A DNA stretch of 64,000 nucleotides. It comes from Rhizobium sp. Root1203 (GTDB lineage: Bacteria > Pseudomonadota > Alphaproteobacteria > Rhizobiales > Rhizobiaceae). The stretch is taken from contig NZ_LMCW01000067.1 of assembly GCF_001424945.1 (NCBI RefSeq), positions 124,001 to 188,000 on the forward strand, written 5' to 3'. The notes under the pieces were generated by a model. The model was given only the letters and a program-made list of their open reading frames with translations, ran no database searches and had not been told where the DNA came from. Both the position numbers and the translations under genes were made by a program. Below, in pieces: positions 45,690 to 55,312 of this stretch; the first letter of the stretch is position 1; every line of letters starts with the position of its first letter.

Positions 45690-46244
45690 ATGAAGAATTC
45701 GACAGACGGCGTTCCTTTCTCCTATCTCGTCAAGGTTGGCCACATCTCCGCCAATCCGGTCGAGGTGCATCTGGAAGCCGACAAGCGAGAGCTGCAGGCG
45801 CTCGCGAAGACCTGGAATGTCCTGTCCGTGGACGATTTCCGGGCCGATCTGGAGATCGCCCGTTGGAAGCGAGACGGCATCCGTGTCAAGGGCAGGGTGC
45901 AGGCGAAGCTGGTGCAGGCTTGCGTGGTCACCCTGGAGCCCGTCCCCGCTGCGATCGACGAAACGTTCGAACAGATTTTCGTGCCGGAAAATTCCAAGCT
46001 CGCGCGCCGGCCGGCCAACGATGCCGGCGAGATGGTGCTCGATCCCGATGGTCCTGATCTACCGGAAAGCTTTTCCGGTGACACGATCGACGCCGGGGAA
46101 GTCGTCACGGAATTCGCTGCCCTGGCCATCGATCCCTATCCCCGAAAGGACGGCATTGAGTTTGGAAGTCATATAGAAGACACCGGCGAAAACGATAAGA
46201 AGCCATCCGCCTTCGCAGTGCTGAAGGACTGGAAAAAGGACTGA
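45690..46244 (+). CDS. DUF177 (YceD) family protein
   Basis: 184 residues of the YceD/DUF177 family, in plants and bacteria linked to 23S rRNA or ribosomal protein bL32 and fatty acid genes. The core block is VKGRVQAKLVQACVVTLEPV with the single conserved Cys and DETFEQIFVP. Located just before plsX as in many bacteria. Here rpmF is absent from between them. Confidence 0.88.
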   Translation: MKNSTDGVPFSYLVKVGHISANPVEVHLEADKRELQALAKTWNVLSVDDFRADLEIARWKRDGIRVKGRVQAKLVQACVVTLEPVPAAIDETFEQIFVPENSKLARRPANDAGEMVLDPDGPDLPESFSGDTIDAGEVVTEFAALAIDPYPRKDGIEFGSHIEDTGENDKKPSAFAVLKDWKKD

Positions 46245-46347
46245 AAGCCGTTGGTTATTTGACACAATTCAGTTGTAAGCGACGGGAAAACCGGTATTTT
46301 GGCCGAAATTTCACCCCCTGAGGGTGAAAAATAAGGATCAGGGACGC

Positions 46348-47394
46348 GTGATCAGAATCTCTATCGACCTCATGGGTGGCGACTTTGGTCCCCAGGTTGT
46401 CATCCCCGGTGCCGCCAAGGCGTTGGAACGGCATCCGGACATGTCTTTCGTGATGTACGGATTGAAGGAACAATGCGAGCCGATTCTCAACAGGTATCCG
46501 AAGCTTAAAGAGAACTCCGTTTTCCATGACTGCGAGTTGGCTGTTCGCATGGACGAGAGGCCCAGCCAGGCGCTCCGCCGCGGCCGCTACATCTCTACCA
46601 TGTGGCGCTCGATCGAAGCCGTCAAGACTAGGGAAGCCGATGTTGCCGTTTCGGCTGGCAACACGGGTGCCCTGATGGCGATGGCCAAATTCTGTCTGCG
46701 CACGATGGCCAACATCGAGCGCCCGGCAATCGCGGCAATCTGGCCGACGCTGAAGGGCGAAAGCATCGTGCTCGACGTCGGCGCGACGATTGGCGCCGAT
46801 TCCCAGCAGCTGATGGACTTCGCCCTCATGGGCGGCGCCATGGCGCGGGCACTTTTCGATATCGAGCGTCCGACCATCGGTCTGCTCAACGTCGGTGTCG
46901 AAGAGATCAAAGGTCAGGAAGAGGTCAAGGAGGCCGGTCGCCTGCTTCGCGAAGCCAATCTCGACTCGCTTGAGTATTTCGGCTTTGTCGAGGGCAACGA
47001 TCTCGGCAAGGGTACGGTCGATGTCGTCGTGACCGAGGGTTTTTCTGGAAACATTGCGCTAAAGACCGCTGAAGGCACGGCGCGCCAGATCGGCGAGTAC
47101 CTCCGTGCGGCCATGTCCCGCACGCTGCTTGCCAAGATCGGCTACCTCCTGGCCAAAAGCGCCTTTGATATGCTGCGTGAGAAGATGGACCCGAGCAGGG
47201 TCAACGGCGGCGTGTTCCTCGGCCTGAATGGCGTTGTCATCAAGAGCCACGGCGGTGCCAACGCCGAAGGCATCGCGGCCGCTATCGAAGTCGGCTATGA
47301 CATGGCCAAGAACGGCCTCAATCAGAAAATAGAAAACGATTTGCAAAAGTATCATGCCAAGCGGCTGCCCCCTATCGGGCCGGAAGCGGCATGA
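46348..47394 (+). CDS. plsX: phosphate acyltransferase PlsX
   Basis: Converts acyl-ACP to acyl-phosphate, entry to phospholipid synthesis; peripheral membrane. 348 residues using the GTG at 46348, which gives the family start (M)IRISIDLMGGDFGP; AAGGA lies about 10 bases upstream, and another in-frame GTG at 46324 is less likely. Recognisable parts are VSAGNTGALMAMAK, TLKGESIVLDVGAT and KMDPSRVNGGVFLGLNG. Followed by fabH. Confidence 0.95.
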   Translation: MIRISIDLMGGDFGPQVVIPGAAKALERHPDMSFVMYGLKEQCEPILNRYPKLKENSVFHDCELAVRMDERPSQALRRGRYISTMWRSIEAVKTREADVAVSAGNTGALMAMAKFCLRTMANIERPAIAAIWPTLKGESIVLDVGATIGADSQQLMDFALMGGAMARALFDIERPTIGLLNVGVEEIKGQEEVKEAGRLLREANLDSLEYFGFVEGNDLGKGTVDVVVTEGFSGNIALKTAEGTARQIGEYLRAAMSRTLLAKIGYLLAKSAFDMLREKMDPSRVNGGVFLGLNGVVIKSHGGANAEGIAAAIEVGYDMAKNGLNQKIENDLQKYHAKRLPPIGPEAA

Positions 47395-47413
47395 GCGACG
47401 GGGTTTAGTGAAT

Positions 47414-48385
47414 ATGATCCGTTCAGTGGTTTGCGGGTTCGGAGCCGCGCTTCCGAAGCGCGTAATGACCAATCGCGACATGGAAGACGTTGTGGACACC
47501 TCCGATGAATGGATTGTCCAGCGCACAGGTATTCATCAGCGTTACGTTGCCGGCGACGACGAGACCACGTCTTCGCTCGGCGAGGCAGCAGCCCGCGCGG
47601 CGCTTGAAAACGCCGGCCTCACGCCTGCCGATATCGACATGATCATTTGCGCCACGTCAACCCCGGACAATACGTTCCCCGCAACCGCGGTGAATATCCA
47701 GAACCGCCTCGGCATGAGCCACGGCTTCGCCTTTGACGTTCAGGCGGTCTGCAGCGGCTTTGTCTATGCTGTCACGACCGCTGACGCCTATATCCGCGGC
47801 GGCTTGGCCAAGCGTGTCCTGGTCATCGGTGCGGAGACTTTCTCGCGCATTCTCGATTGGAACGACCGTACGACCTGCGTGCTCTTCGGCGACGGCGCCG
47901 GCGCGATCGTTCTTGAGGCCTCGCCCGGCGAAGGCGTGACGACTGACCGTGGCGTGCTGACGGCGCACCTGCGTTCGGATGGCGCGCACAAGGAGAAGCT
48001 CTACGTCGATGGTGGCCCGTCGACGACGGGAACGGTCGGAAAGCTGCGTATGGAAGGCCGCGAGGTCTTCAAATATGCGGTCGGCATGATCACCGACGTC
48101 ATTCAGGCGGCCTTCGATGCCACAGGCACAACCGCTGACGATCTGGATTGGCTCGTGCCGCACCAGGCGAACCGGCGTATCATCGATGGTTCTGCAAAGA
48201 AGCTGCACATCGCCCCCGAAAAGGTCGTCATCACCGTTGATCTCCACGGCAACACGTCAGCGGCGTCTATCCCGCTTGCACTTGCAACAGCAGCGGGTGA
48301 CGGTCGCATTAAGAAGGGCGATCTCGTCATGCTGGAGGCGATGGGCGGCGGCTTCACTTGGGGCGCCGTGCTTCTGCGCTGGTAA
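47414..48385 (+). CDS. fabH: 3-oxoacyl-ACP synthase III
   Basis: Starts fatty acid synthesis by condensing acetyl-CoA with malonyl-ACP. 323 residues from the ATG at 47414. The catalytic triad is Cys113 (VQAVCSGF), His250 (VPHQANRR) and Asn280 (HGNTSAAS). Nineteen bases after plsX; the pair forms the lipid initiation unit. Confidence 0.97.
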   Translation: MIRSVVCGFGAALPKRVMTNRDMEDVVDTSDEWIVQRTGIHQRYVAGDDETTSSLGEAAARAALENAGLTPADIDMIICATSTPDNTFPATAVNIQNRLGMSHGFAFDVQAVCSGFVYAVTTADAYIRGGLAKRVLVIGAETFSRILDWNDRTTCVLFGDGAGAIVLEASPGEGVTTDRGVLTAHLRSDGAHKEKLYVDGGPSTTGTVGKLRMEGREVFKYAVGMITDVIQAAFDATGTTADDLDWLVPHQANRRIIDGSAKKLHIAPEKVVITVDLHGNTSAASIPLALATAAGDGRIKKGDLVMLEAMGGGFTWGAVLLRW

Positions 48386-48492
48386 CCGCCTAAAATCGAA
48401 AAAACTGACAACGAACAAGAGCTTGACCGTAAGGCGCAAGACAAATACTCTTCGTTCGTTTTCATAAAACTAAACGGATGGGCGGGGAAACC

Positions 48493-48831
48493 ATGACCGG
48501 CAAAACAGTCACGCGAGCAGACTTGGCGGAATCGGTTTTTCGCAAGGTCGGTCTGTCTAGAACGGAATCGGCAGAGCTTGTGGAGACTGTAATCGACGAG
48601 ATCTGTAACGCCATTGTTCGTGGCGAGACCGTCAAGCTTTCCTCTTTTGCAACATTCCAGGTGCGCGACAAGAACGAGCGCATCGGCCGCAATCCGAAGA
48701 CCGGCGAGGAGGTGCCCATTTCACCCCGCCGCGTCATGACGTTCAAGGCGTCCAATGTCCTGAAGACCCGGATTTTGAAGGCCCATATGTCCCGCAAGGC
48801 CAAGCTGAAGCCTGCAAACCCGGCCGCTTGA
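48493..48831 (+). CDS. ihfA: integration host factor alpha subunit
   Basis: DNA-bending HU/IHF-family protein of 112 residues. The ATG at 48493 gives MTGKTVTRADLAESVFRK; an ATG at 48478 is in frame but less usual. The DNA-minor-groove arm contains RNPKTGEEVPISPR with the intercalating Pro. The Lys/Ala-rich tail is typical of rhizobial IHF-alpha. It may also take part in recombination by the island integrase (inference). Confidence 0.95.
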   Translation: MTGKTVTRADLAESVFRKVGLSRTESAELVETVIDEICNAIVRGETVKLSSFATFQVRDKNERIGRNPKTGEEVPISPRRVMTFKASNVLKTRILKAHMSRKAKLKPANPAA

Positions 48832-49041
48832 TCGCTGCGCCGGGCAAGCCGACGCTCGTTCCTCCGCAGTCTCCCATCAACTTCTCCCAGCGTTTTTTGT
48901 GCTTATTCAAGACGTGACTTGAATTCGCGGCCGCAAACCGTTGAAATATGATGAGTCGCGGCGCACCACCTGTCGGTGTTGGAGCCCACGCCTTGCCGCC
49001 GGACGGCAGGCAGTGCGCCTGAAGATCGTGTAGGGAGTAAT

Positions 49042-49578
49042 ATGTTGGACAAGAGCCCGGATGCTTTCCGCACCATCAGCGAGGTAGCGGACGACCTAGA
49101 TCTTCCGCAACATGTCTTGCGCTTCTGGGAGACGCGGTTCCCGCAGATAAAGCCGATGAAGCGCGGTGGTGGTCGCCGATATTACCGGCCAGAGGACGTC
49201 GATCTTCTGAAAGGGATCCGCCATCTGCTCTACGACCATGGCTACACGATCAAGGGCGTGCAGAAACTCCTTAAGACCAATGGCAACAAGTTCGTCATTG
49301 CTATCGGGCATGGCGACCTTGCAAGCGTGCAGGCCTTGACGGGCCAGCAGGACGGCGATGTGGCCGAGCCGCGTGTCGGCATGTCCGAGGAGGACCAGGT
49401 CGTCGGTCGCGCCAAGCCGCCGATCACCCGCCGCTTCTTCAATTTCGTCGGCAGCGATGAAGAGTCGCCGGAAGTGTCGCTCGGCAAGTCGAGCGTCGGC
49501 AAGGAGGACCGGGCGCTTCTGCAGGAGGCGCTCTATGACCTTCTCGAATGCAAACGCCTCCTGGATCAGGTTCGCTGA
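49042..49578 (+). CDS. MerR-family transcriptional regulator
   Basis: 178 residues. The winged helix is TISEVADDLDLPQHVLRFWE with RGGGRRYYRPEDVDLLKGI, as in CueR/HmrR-like and YcgE-like regulators. No metal-binding Cys pattern is present in the C-terminal part, which is charged and low in complexity. The position after ihfA is conserved in rhizobia. Signal and targets unknown. Confidence 0.9.
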   Translation: MLDKSPDAFRTISEVADDLDLPQHVLRFWETRFPQIKPMKRGGGRRYYRPEDVDLLKGIRHLLYDHGYTIKGVQKLLKTNGNKFVIAIGHGDLASVQALTGQQDGDVAEPRVGMSEEDQVVGRAKPPITRRFFNFVGSDEESPEVSLGKSSVGKEDRALLQEALYDLLECKRLLDQVR

Positions 49579-49688
49579 TCGGCGCGCACAGGCCGGCGTC
49601 GCCATGATTTGAACCGGCGGCTGCCCCATCCGAGGTTGGGCGGCGGTAGGTGCTCAGCTTTGACAATATTGCATAAAAGGAGACCTTC

Positions 49689-50354
49689 GTGTCCGCTTCC
49701 CGTACTGTTGCCGGCAAACCTTACGAAGCCTTTCTGTTCGACATGGATGGGACGCTGCTGAACTCCATTGCTGTCGTCGAGAGGGTCTGGAGTGGCTGGG
49801 CGACACGGCACGGTCTGGAGCCGGAGGTTTTTCTGAAGACCATTCACGGCATTCGTGCTGTCGACGTGATTCATCAGCTGTCCCTGCCGGGCGTCGATCC
49901 GGCTCACGAGGCGAAGCAGTTGCTCGACGAGGAAATGGAAGACGTGGATGGTATCGTGGAGATTCCCGGCGCGATTTCCTTCCTGAATAACCTTCCTCCC
50001 GAACGATGGGCAATCGTTACCTCCGCGCCCATCGAACTCGCCAGGCGCCGCATGGCTGCAGCAGGCATTCCAATGCCTGGCGTCATTGTCAGCGGAGATG
50101 AGGTTGTTGCCGGCAAGCCCAGCCCGGAATGCTATCTCCTGGGCGCCAAGCGGCTGGGCGTCGATCCGACGAAATGCCTGGTTTTCGAGGATGCCGTTGC
50201 CGGCATCCTTGCTGGCGAAGCCGCCGGTGCGGACGTCACCGTGATAACTGCAACGCATGCGACGCCGTTCGAAACGCCGCATTTCTCGATACCTGATTAC
50301 CTCGGCTGCCGTGGTGTGGCCTTCGAAGACGGGCGTGTGGGTCTGGAGCAGTAG
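49689..50354 (+). CDS. HAD-family sugar or glycerol phosphatase
   Basis: 221 residues from a GTG start at 49689 with AAAGGAG before it. HAD motif I is FLFDMDGT (Asp18, Asp20), motif II IVTSAP, motif III GKPSPECY and motif IV VFEDAVAG. The C1-cap and overall sequence resemble DL-glycerol-3-phosphatase/hexitol phosphatase types (YfbT, HxpA). A broad small-sugar-phosphate phosphatase is the safest call. Confidence 0.85.
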   Translation: MSASRTVAGKPYEAFLFDMDGTLLNSIAVVERVWSGWATRHGLEPEVFLKTIHGIRAVDVIHQLSLPGVDPAHEAKQLLDEEMEDVDGIVEIPGAISFLNNLPPERWAIVTSAPIELARRRMAAAGIPMPGVIVSGDEVVAGKPSPECYLLGAKRLGVDPTKCLVFEDAVAGILAGEAAGADVTVITATHATPFETPHFSIPDYLGCRGVAFEDGRVGLEQ

Positions 50355-50357
50355 CCG

Positions 50358-50549
50358 TTACTGTTTGCGCTGTAATGCCTGCTTCTTCATGCGCTCGAGA
50401 GACGCCAGCATCCTGGCCTTGACGGAGCCAAGCGTCCCAAGTTCGTGCCCGCAGGTAAAACACGTGATGATGTCGCTGTCCAGCGGCTCCGGGCGCTCGA
50501 ACTTCATTCTGGTGTTCCTGCACTTCGGGCAGGGGATCTCGATCTGCAT
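50358..50549 (-). CDS. small zinc-ribbon protein
   Basis: 63 residues from the ATG at 50549 (MQIEIPCPKCRNTRM). Two Cys pairs, CPKC and CFTC, form a zinc ribbon, followed by a helical tail rich in Lys, Arg and Gln. CAGGGAG lies upstream of the start. The longer open frame reaching 50741 is not needed. Function unknown; nucleic-acid or protein binding is possible. The last core gene before the tRNA and island. Confidence 0.75.
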   Translation of the reverse strand: MQIEIPCPKCRNTRMKFERPEPLDSDIITCFTCGHELGTLGSVKARMLASLERMKKQALQRKQ

Positions 50550-50786
50550 ATTGGTCAACTCCCTGAATACGAACTCTCCCTTAGACAGATGGCTTCGACG
50601 GGGCAAGGTCTTTGGCAAGGCGCAGGAGAGCGAAGCGGTCGACGAGCCGCCGGTGACATTTGATGGGTTTCTCGCGCTGGCGTGCGCCTTTCCACGCCTT
50701 TCATGGTTTTTTATTCCCGCCGCATGATTTTCTGCTTGCACCGAAAATCCCGAAAGACTAACAGGATCAAGCCGTTTTCGGCGTGA

Positions 50787-50863
<77 letters not shown>

Positions 50864-50894
50864 TTTTTCCCCAAAGATATCAATATATTAGAAA

Positions 50895-50914
50895 ACCGAC
50901 CCTTCGGGGCCGGT
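50895..50914 (+). terminator. terminator supplied by the island behind tRNA-Pro
   Basis: Stem ACCGACCC with GGGCCGGT (one A-C mismatch) closed by a TTCG tetraloop, followed by CTTTCTGTTT. It starts 31 bases after the tRNA and seems to replace the native terminator displaced to 62997. Confidence 0.8.
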
Positions 50915-50931
50915 CTTTCTGTTTGCGATTT

Positions 50932-50950
50932 TGGGGCCAGTCTGGGGCCA
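50932..50950 (+). repeat. left-arm repeat, candidate integrase arm site
   Basis: TGGGGCCAGTCTGGGGCCA, two copies of TGGGGCCA three bases apart. The same 19 bases occur at the other end of the island (62763-62781) in the same orientation. Position on both sides of the att cores suits arm-type integrase binding sites. Confidence 0.7.
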
Positions 50951-51116
50951 TTTTTGCCTTTAGAGGCTGCATTCCCTTCGCCGCCTACAACCACCGGCCT
51001 GACTGCGAATCGCGCATCGGCCGAGGGTAGGGCGGAAACGAAACCCCGCCGATTGCGCGGCGGGGCGGCGGTGAGCCAAGTTAGGGGAAGGGACGCAGCG
51101 GTTTGCAGAATTCCTT

Positions 51117-51350
51117 TCAGTGGGGACGCAACGAAGCGTCGTCTGGCCATCTTTCGCGGACGATTTCGGCCACAAACCTTGGATTGCGGGTAATATCATG
51201 AACGAAGAGGACGCTTTCAATTACCGATTTTTCCAGCGCGTCATAAAAATCCCGGCGAACGTCTTCGTTCGGTTGTCGGGCTTCGAAAGCGTCGCATGTT
51301 TCGGCCGCGATCTCGGCAAGGTCGCGATAGTAGCGCGCCAGCGGGCTCAT
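51117..51350 (-). CDS. small island protein, paralogue of the gene at 55313-55540
   Basis: 77 residues from the ATG at 51350 (MSPLARYYRDLAEIAAETCD). It aligns with the 75-residue protein encoded at 55313-55540: both begin with an ARYYRDLA helix and share CD-FEA-QP and DFYD. Helical, soluble, function unknown. In the second location the gene belongs to the capsid cluster; this copy stands alone at the left end. The frame open further upstream is not supported. Confidence 0.65.
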   Translation of the reverse strand: MSPLARYYRDLAEIAAETCDAFEARQPNEDVRRDFYDALEKSVIESVLFVHDITRNPRFVAEIVRERWPDDASLRPH

Positions 51351-51831
51351 TACCGGCCCGCCGTTTTGAACCGGTCGCTGCAGCAACCGCTTCAGCAATC
51401 GCGGCTTCGTCCAGCTACCACACGCGGCCGACGCTGGACGGCTTCGCGGCGGAGAAGAACGGCCGCAAGGTCGTTCACCATTATTCCCTGCGCCTTGGCG
51501 GCTATCCGTCGCCGCGCTGCTACATAAGCGGCAAGCGGACCGATTGCTATTGGAAGCAACCGGTAACGCGCAGCAGGATCTATTGAACCGACCTGGCAGA
51601 CGACGGCTTTGCGCCATGAGCAGACGTTGTGCAGCAGTCCCTCGAAAGAACCCTTGATGGATTTGGTGGTCGTAGTCTCGCGTAACCTCTGTTGTGCGGG
51701 CTGGACGGATCGACCATCTGAAGTCGTATATTTTCTTCCTGCCAGTTGACCTTTAGGTCAATATCAGCGTCACCGCCTACATGTTACCGTCTCGGCTCTT
51801 TTGAACGGATCGCTAGATAATCGACGGGGGA
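51351..51831. other. gap before the DUF1254 genes, with an inverted repeat
   Basis: 481 bases without a supported gene. A plus-strand open frame (51296-51586) has no recognisable product and may be a remnant. TTGACC-ttta-GGTCAA, a 6-bp perfect inverted repeat at 51746-51761, lies about 70 bases upstream of the first DUF1254 start, where an operator would be expected. Confidence 0.5.
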
Positions 51832-53316
51832 ATGATGAAGAACCTTAGCCTATTCGCAGCCGCAATGCTCACCACCGCGGCATTCGTCATGCCTACCGCC
51901 GTCTTCGCCGAGTCCCTGCAAGTGCCGATACCGAAGACGGCGGCAGATGTTCCGGGGCCCGTTCCCGGCAACACGATGACCAACGACTATGTCCAACTCG
52001 TTGGTCGTATGGCCTATTTCTGGGGCTACCCGCTGGTCAACGCTCATAACCGCCGCCAAGCATTTCGAGAAGCACCTGAACCCGGCCTTCTTGGAGGAGT
52101 CGTGCCTGTTGCCCCCGTCGGCTTCAACCAGATGCTGACCGGCTACGTAAACCCGGACCAGACCTTCATCGTCTGCCCCAACCAGGACGTCGCCTACGGT
52201 GCGGGCTTCACCGAGCTCGACAAGGAGCCGACCGTCATCCAGGTTCCCGACTTCGGCAAGCGTTTCTATGTCTATGCTATGTACGATCAGCGCACGGACG
52301 AAATCGGGCGGATCGGCCAGCAATACGGCACCAAGCCCGGCTTCTACATGATCGTCGGACGCAACTGGAAGGGAAAGGTGCCGAAGGGCATTAGCGGCGT
52401 CATCAGGTCCTCTACCGATCTCGTCTTCGTTGTTCCGCGCGTGTTCAAGGATTCGACGCCCGAGGATAGCGCAGCCGTTCAACCGGTTATCAATCAAGTC
52501 GTCATGTATCCGCTCAGCAAGTTTGACGGCAAGATGAAGATCAAGGATTACGCCAAATCCCCAGATTTCCCCGTTCCGGCAGCAGCATCAAACGCTCCTA
52601 AGGGCGAGAGCAAGTGGGTGAATCCGGAAACCTACTACGACGAACTGCCGGTGGTCATGAAGGAAGTGCCGCCGCTTCCCGGTGAGGAATCACTGTATAA
52701 ATGGATCGCCTCGATCTGGGATGCAGCATCGAAGAACCCGGAGACGAAGAACGCATTGAACGCCTCGTTCGTTGCCGCTGAGAAAGAACTTATCGACCCG
52801 CTTTTTCAGTTCCAGTACAATGGCAAGCGAATTGACACAGGCTGGACGGTCCCGGCAAATGCGGCGGAATGGGGAACGGACTACCTCAATCGCACTGCCA
52901 TCAGCAAATCGAGCATGTACCAGAACACCGCGGCGGAAACGCAATACAATCTGCGTGAATTCGACAGCGACGGGAACGCGTTCGATGGCGCCAAGCAGTA
53001 CAGCATTACCTTCCCGAAGGGCCAGGTTCCACCGGTAAAAGGGTTCTGGTCCCTAACTCTATACGATCAGGAGAAGTTCTTCTTTGCCAATCCGTTAGAC
53101 CGCTTCTCGCTCGGCACTAAGAACAAGGACCTGAAATACGCAGACGACGGATCGTTGACCCTCTACCTCGGGGCGAAGTCGCCGGGGGCGGAGATGGAGG
53201 CAAACTGGTTACCGGCCCCCAATGGGCACTTCTCCCTGATTCTTCGGCTTTATTGGCCCGAGGCTGCTGTCCTCAATGGGAAATGGCAGCCGCCAGAGAT
53301 CAAGAAGGTGAACTAG
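51832..53316 (+). CDS. secreted DUF1254/DUF1214 protein (copy 1)
   Basis: 494 residues with a Sec signal peptide cleaved after about residue 27 (TAVFA-ESL). The DUF1254 domain comes first (LVGRMAYFWGYPLVNAHNRR, with CPNQDVAYG and DFGKRFYVYAMYDQRTDEIG) and DUF1214 ends the protein (FWSLTLYDQEKFFFANPLDR, ILRLYWPE). The function of these periplasmic proteins is not established. The start has GGGGGA before it; an ATG three bases later is equivalent. First of a plus-strand pair that opposes all neighbouring island genes, so it is likely a cargo insertion. Confidence 0.88.
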   Translation: MMKNLSLFAAAMLTTAAFVMPTAVFAESLQVPIPKTAADVPGPVPGNTMTNDYVQLVGRMAYFWGYPLVNAHNRRQAFREAPEPGLLGGVVPVAPVGFNQMLTGYVNPDQTFIVCPNQDVAYGAGFTELDKEPTVIQVPDFGKRFYVYAMYDQRTDEIGRIGQQYGTKPGFYMIVGRNWKGKVPKGISGVIRSSTDLVFVVPRVFKDSTPEDSAAVQPVINQVVMYPLSKFDGKMKIKDYAKSPDFPVPAAASNAPKGESKWVNPETYYDELPVVMKEVPPLPGEESLYKWIASIWDAASKNPETKNALNASFVAAEKELIDPLFQFQYNGKRIDTGWTVPANAAEWGTDYLNRTAISKSSMYQNTAAETQYNLREFDSDGNAFDGAKQYSITFPKGQVPPVKGFWSLTLYDQEKFFFANPLDRFSLGTKNKDLKYADDGSLTLYLGAKSPGAEMEANWLPAPNGHFSLILRLYWPEAAVLNGKWQPPEIKKVN

Positions 53317-53398
53317 CGATCCGGTGTGGCGTCGCTGCCATCCACTGAGAGTGCGATTGCGAAGATTAGCCACTGAGTTGGCATGGAGAGGGAATATC

Positions 53399-55051
53399 AT
53401 GAAGATCGCCCGACGACAGAACCTCATCGCCATGGCTCTGCTGTGTGCGACTGCCGTGTCAAGTTCGTACGCTCAAGACGGCGGCAAGCTGCCGAAAGAA
53501 GTCGTGACCCCCGACACCGTTGAAAGCAGCATCGGTACCTTGAATTACAAGGACGGTGCGCCGAGCAAGGAGACGGTGCAGAAGGCCTATGATTACCTCG
53601 ACCTCATGCACGGCGTCGAAGCCTTCGTGAATGCCTACCAGGGCGCTTCCGTGGCTGCCATCTTCAAGGGTGTGCAGGATGTGGGTGTCGCCAACAACAC
53701 CGCCCTGATCTTCTCCGAGTTGATGGATGCCAAGTCCCGCTTCCTGACGGCGAACGCAGACACCATCTACTTCTGGGTAAACCTTGATGTCACCGACGGG
53801 CCGATTGTCGTTGAGACGCCGCCGCTCTCGCTTGGCGTGGTCGACGACATGTGGTTCCAGTGGATCACCGACTTCGGTCTGCCCGGTCCCGACCGTGGCG
53901 AGGGAGGCAGGTATTTGTTCGTGCCGCCCGGCTACAAGGGCGAGCTGCCTGAAAGCGGCTACTTCGTGCAGAAAATGCGCACGACCCGGGCCACGTTGCT
54001 TGGGCGGTCGTTCCTTGAAAAGGACGACCCAAAGCCAGTTGCGGCGCAGATCAAGAAGACCCTCAAGGTCTACCCCTATCTTCCCGGCGGCTACGGCACC
54101 AGCATCGGCTCGGCTCTGCAGGGAAAGGCGACGCTGGCCCGAACGCCGGACTACAAGCTCGACTGGGAGTTTCTTCGCCCCAAGGAGCCGGTCAAGTTCA
54201 CCGAAGGGACGGGCAAGGTCATCAACACGATACCGCCAAGCGACTTCAGCTACTTCGAGATGCTGAACGACGTTGTTCAGAAGGAACCGGTGGGAGCGCT
54301 CGATCCGGAAATCATGGGGTCGCTTGCGGCCATTGGTATCGTCAAGGGAAAGCCGTTTGCTCCGGACGCGCGGATGAAGAAAATCCTGACCGATGCGGCG
54401 GCCATCGGAAACGCTGCGGCGCGGACCCTGAACTTCAAGTGGCGTCCGTCGGATGGCGGCTACTATTACCCGAACTCGACATGGTTCAACCCGCTTTTCC
54501 TTGGCGGCTATGACATGGAGACCCCGCCGCCAGAGGTCAGCCCGGAAGGAGCGATTTCCGTCAATCCACCAACCGGGGCTCGCACATTGAACGTGCGCAC
54601 GGCCATGTTCTTCGGATACACCTTCATCACGCCAGCCATGATTATGCGGCTCACCGACATCGGCTCGCAGTATCTTATCCAGACCGTGGATTCCAAGGGC
54701 GAGTACTTTGACGGCAACAAGACCTACAAGGTCTCCTTGCCCGCAAACATTCCTGCCGGGAAATTCTGGTCCTTTACCGTCTACGACAACCAGTCGCGCT
54801 CGATGCTCGAAACGCCGCAGCGGTATCCCCGCGCGGGCAGCCAGAGCTACCCGACACCCGCCGCCGTATCAGCCTCAGACGGCTCGACGGTGGTGTATTT
54901 TGGCCCGAAGAAGCCGGAAGGGGTCAGCGAGGGAAACTGGATTCAGACCGATCCCGCAAAGGGCTGGTTCACGATCCTGCGGCTCTACAGCCCGTTGGAG
55001 ACGTTCTTCACGAAAGAGTGGCGGCCCAGCGAGATAGAATTGGTCCAATAG
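53399..55051 (+). CDS. secreted DUF1254/DUF1214 protein (copy 2)
   Basis: 550 residues from the ATG at 53399, preceded by GGAGAGGGA; a 25-codon open extension upstream is unlikely. Signal peptide cleaved after about residue 26 (SSSYA-QDG). DUF1254 segment: AYDYLDLMHGVEAFVNAYQG, FLTANADTIYFWVNLDV. DUF1214 segment: FWSFTVYDNQSRSMLETPQ and RLYSPLETFFTKEWRP. It diverges clearly from copy 1, so the pair is not a recent duplication. Probably one operon with copy 1 (82-base gap). Confidence 0.88.
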   Translation: MKIARRQNLIAMALLCATAVSSSYAQDGGKLPKEVVTPDTVESSIGTLNYKDGAPSKETVQKAYDYLDLMHGVEAFVNAYQGASVAAIFKGVQDVGVANNTALIFSELMDAKSRFLTANADTIYFWVNLDVTDGPIVVETPPLSLGVVDDMWFQWITDFGLPGPDRGEGGRYLFVPPGYKGELPESGYFVQKMRTTRATLLGRSFLEKDDPKPVAAQIKKTLKVYPYLPGGYGTSIGSALQGKATLARTPDYKLDWEFLRPKEPVKFTEGTGKVINTIPPSDFSYFEMLNDVVQKEPVGALDPEIMGSLAAIGIVKGKPFAPDARMKKILTDAAAIGNAAARTLNFKWRPSDGGYYYPNSTWFNPLFLGGYDMETPPPEVSPEGAISVNPPTGARTLNVRTAMFFGYTFITPAMIMRLTDIGSQYLIQTVDSKGEYFDGNKTYKVSLPANIPAGKFWSFTVYDNQSRSMLETPQRYPRAGSQSYPTPAAVSASDGSTVVYFGPKKPEGVSEGNWIQTDPAKGWFTILRLYSPLETFFTKEWRPSEIELVQ

Positions 55052-55312
55052 GAATCTGCCGCTTTTGGGCCGATAGGCGACAACGCCTCGGCCGGAAAGC
55101 GCTGGTGGCTGGCCGCCAATCAGCGCCTATCTCGTAAAATGGTGATCATGGCTTGCGACCGCGCACTCACCCTTTCGAACAGCTTCTTGCGCTCTGGTTC
55201 TCAATCTCCGCATGATTGGCGACGGGCGACACCGCCCCAAGCAGCGCCGCCGCCCGCCTATCTGCCATTGCCCTGCCGCGACGCTCAGCATGGCAGATTC
55301 ACATGAACTACA

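Noticed and set aside
51296..51586. Plus-strand open frame at the left of the island (96 codons)
   Set aside because: Start lies inside the opposite gene, no ribosome binding site or recognisable family; may be a remnant, but cannot be supported.
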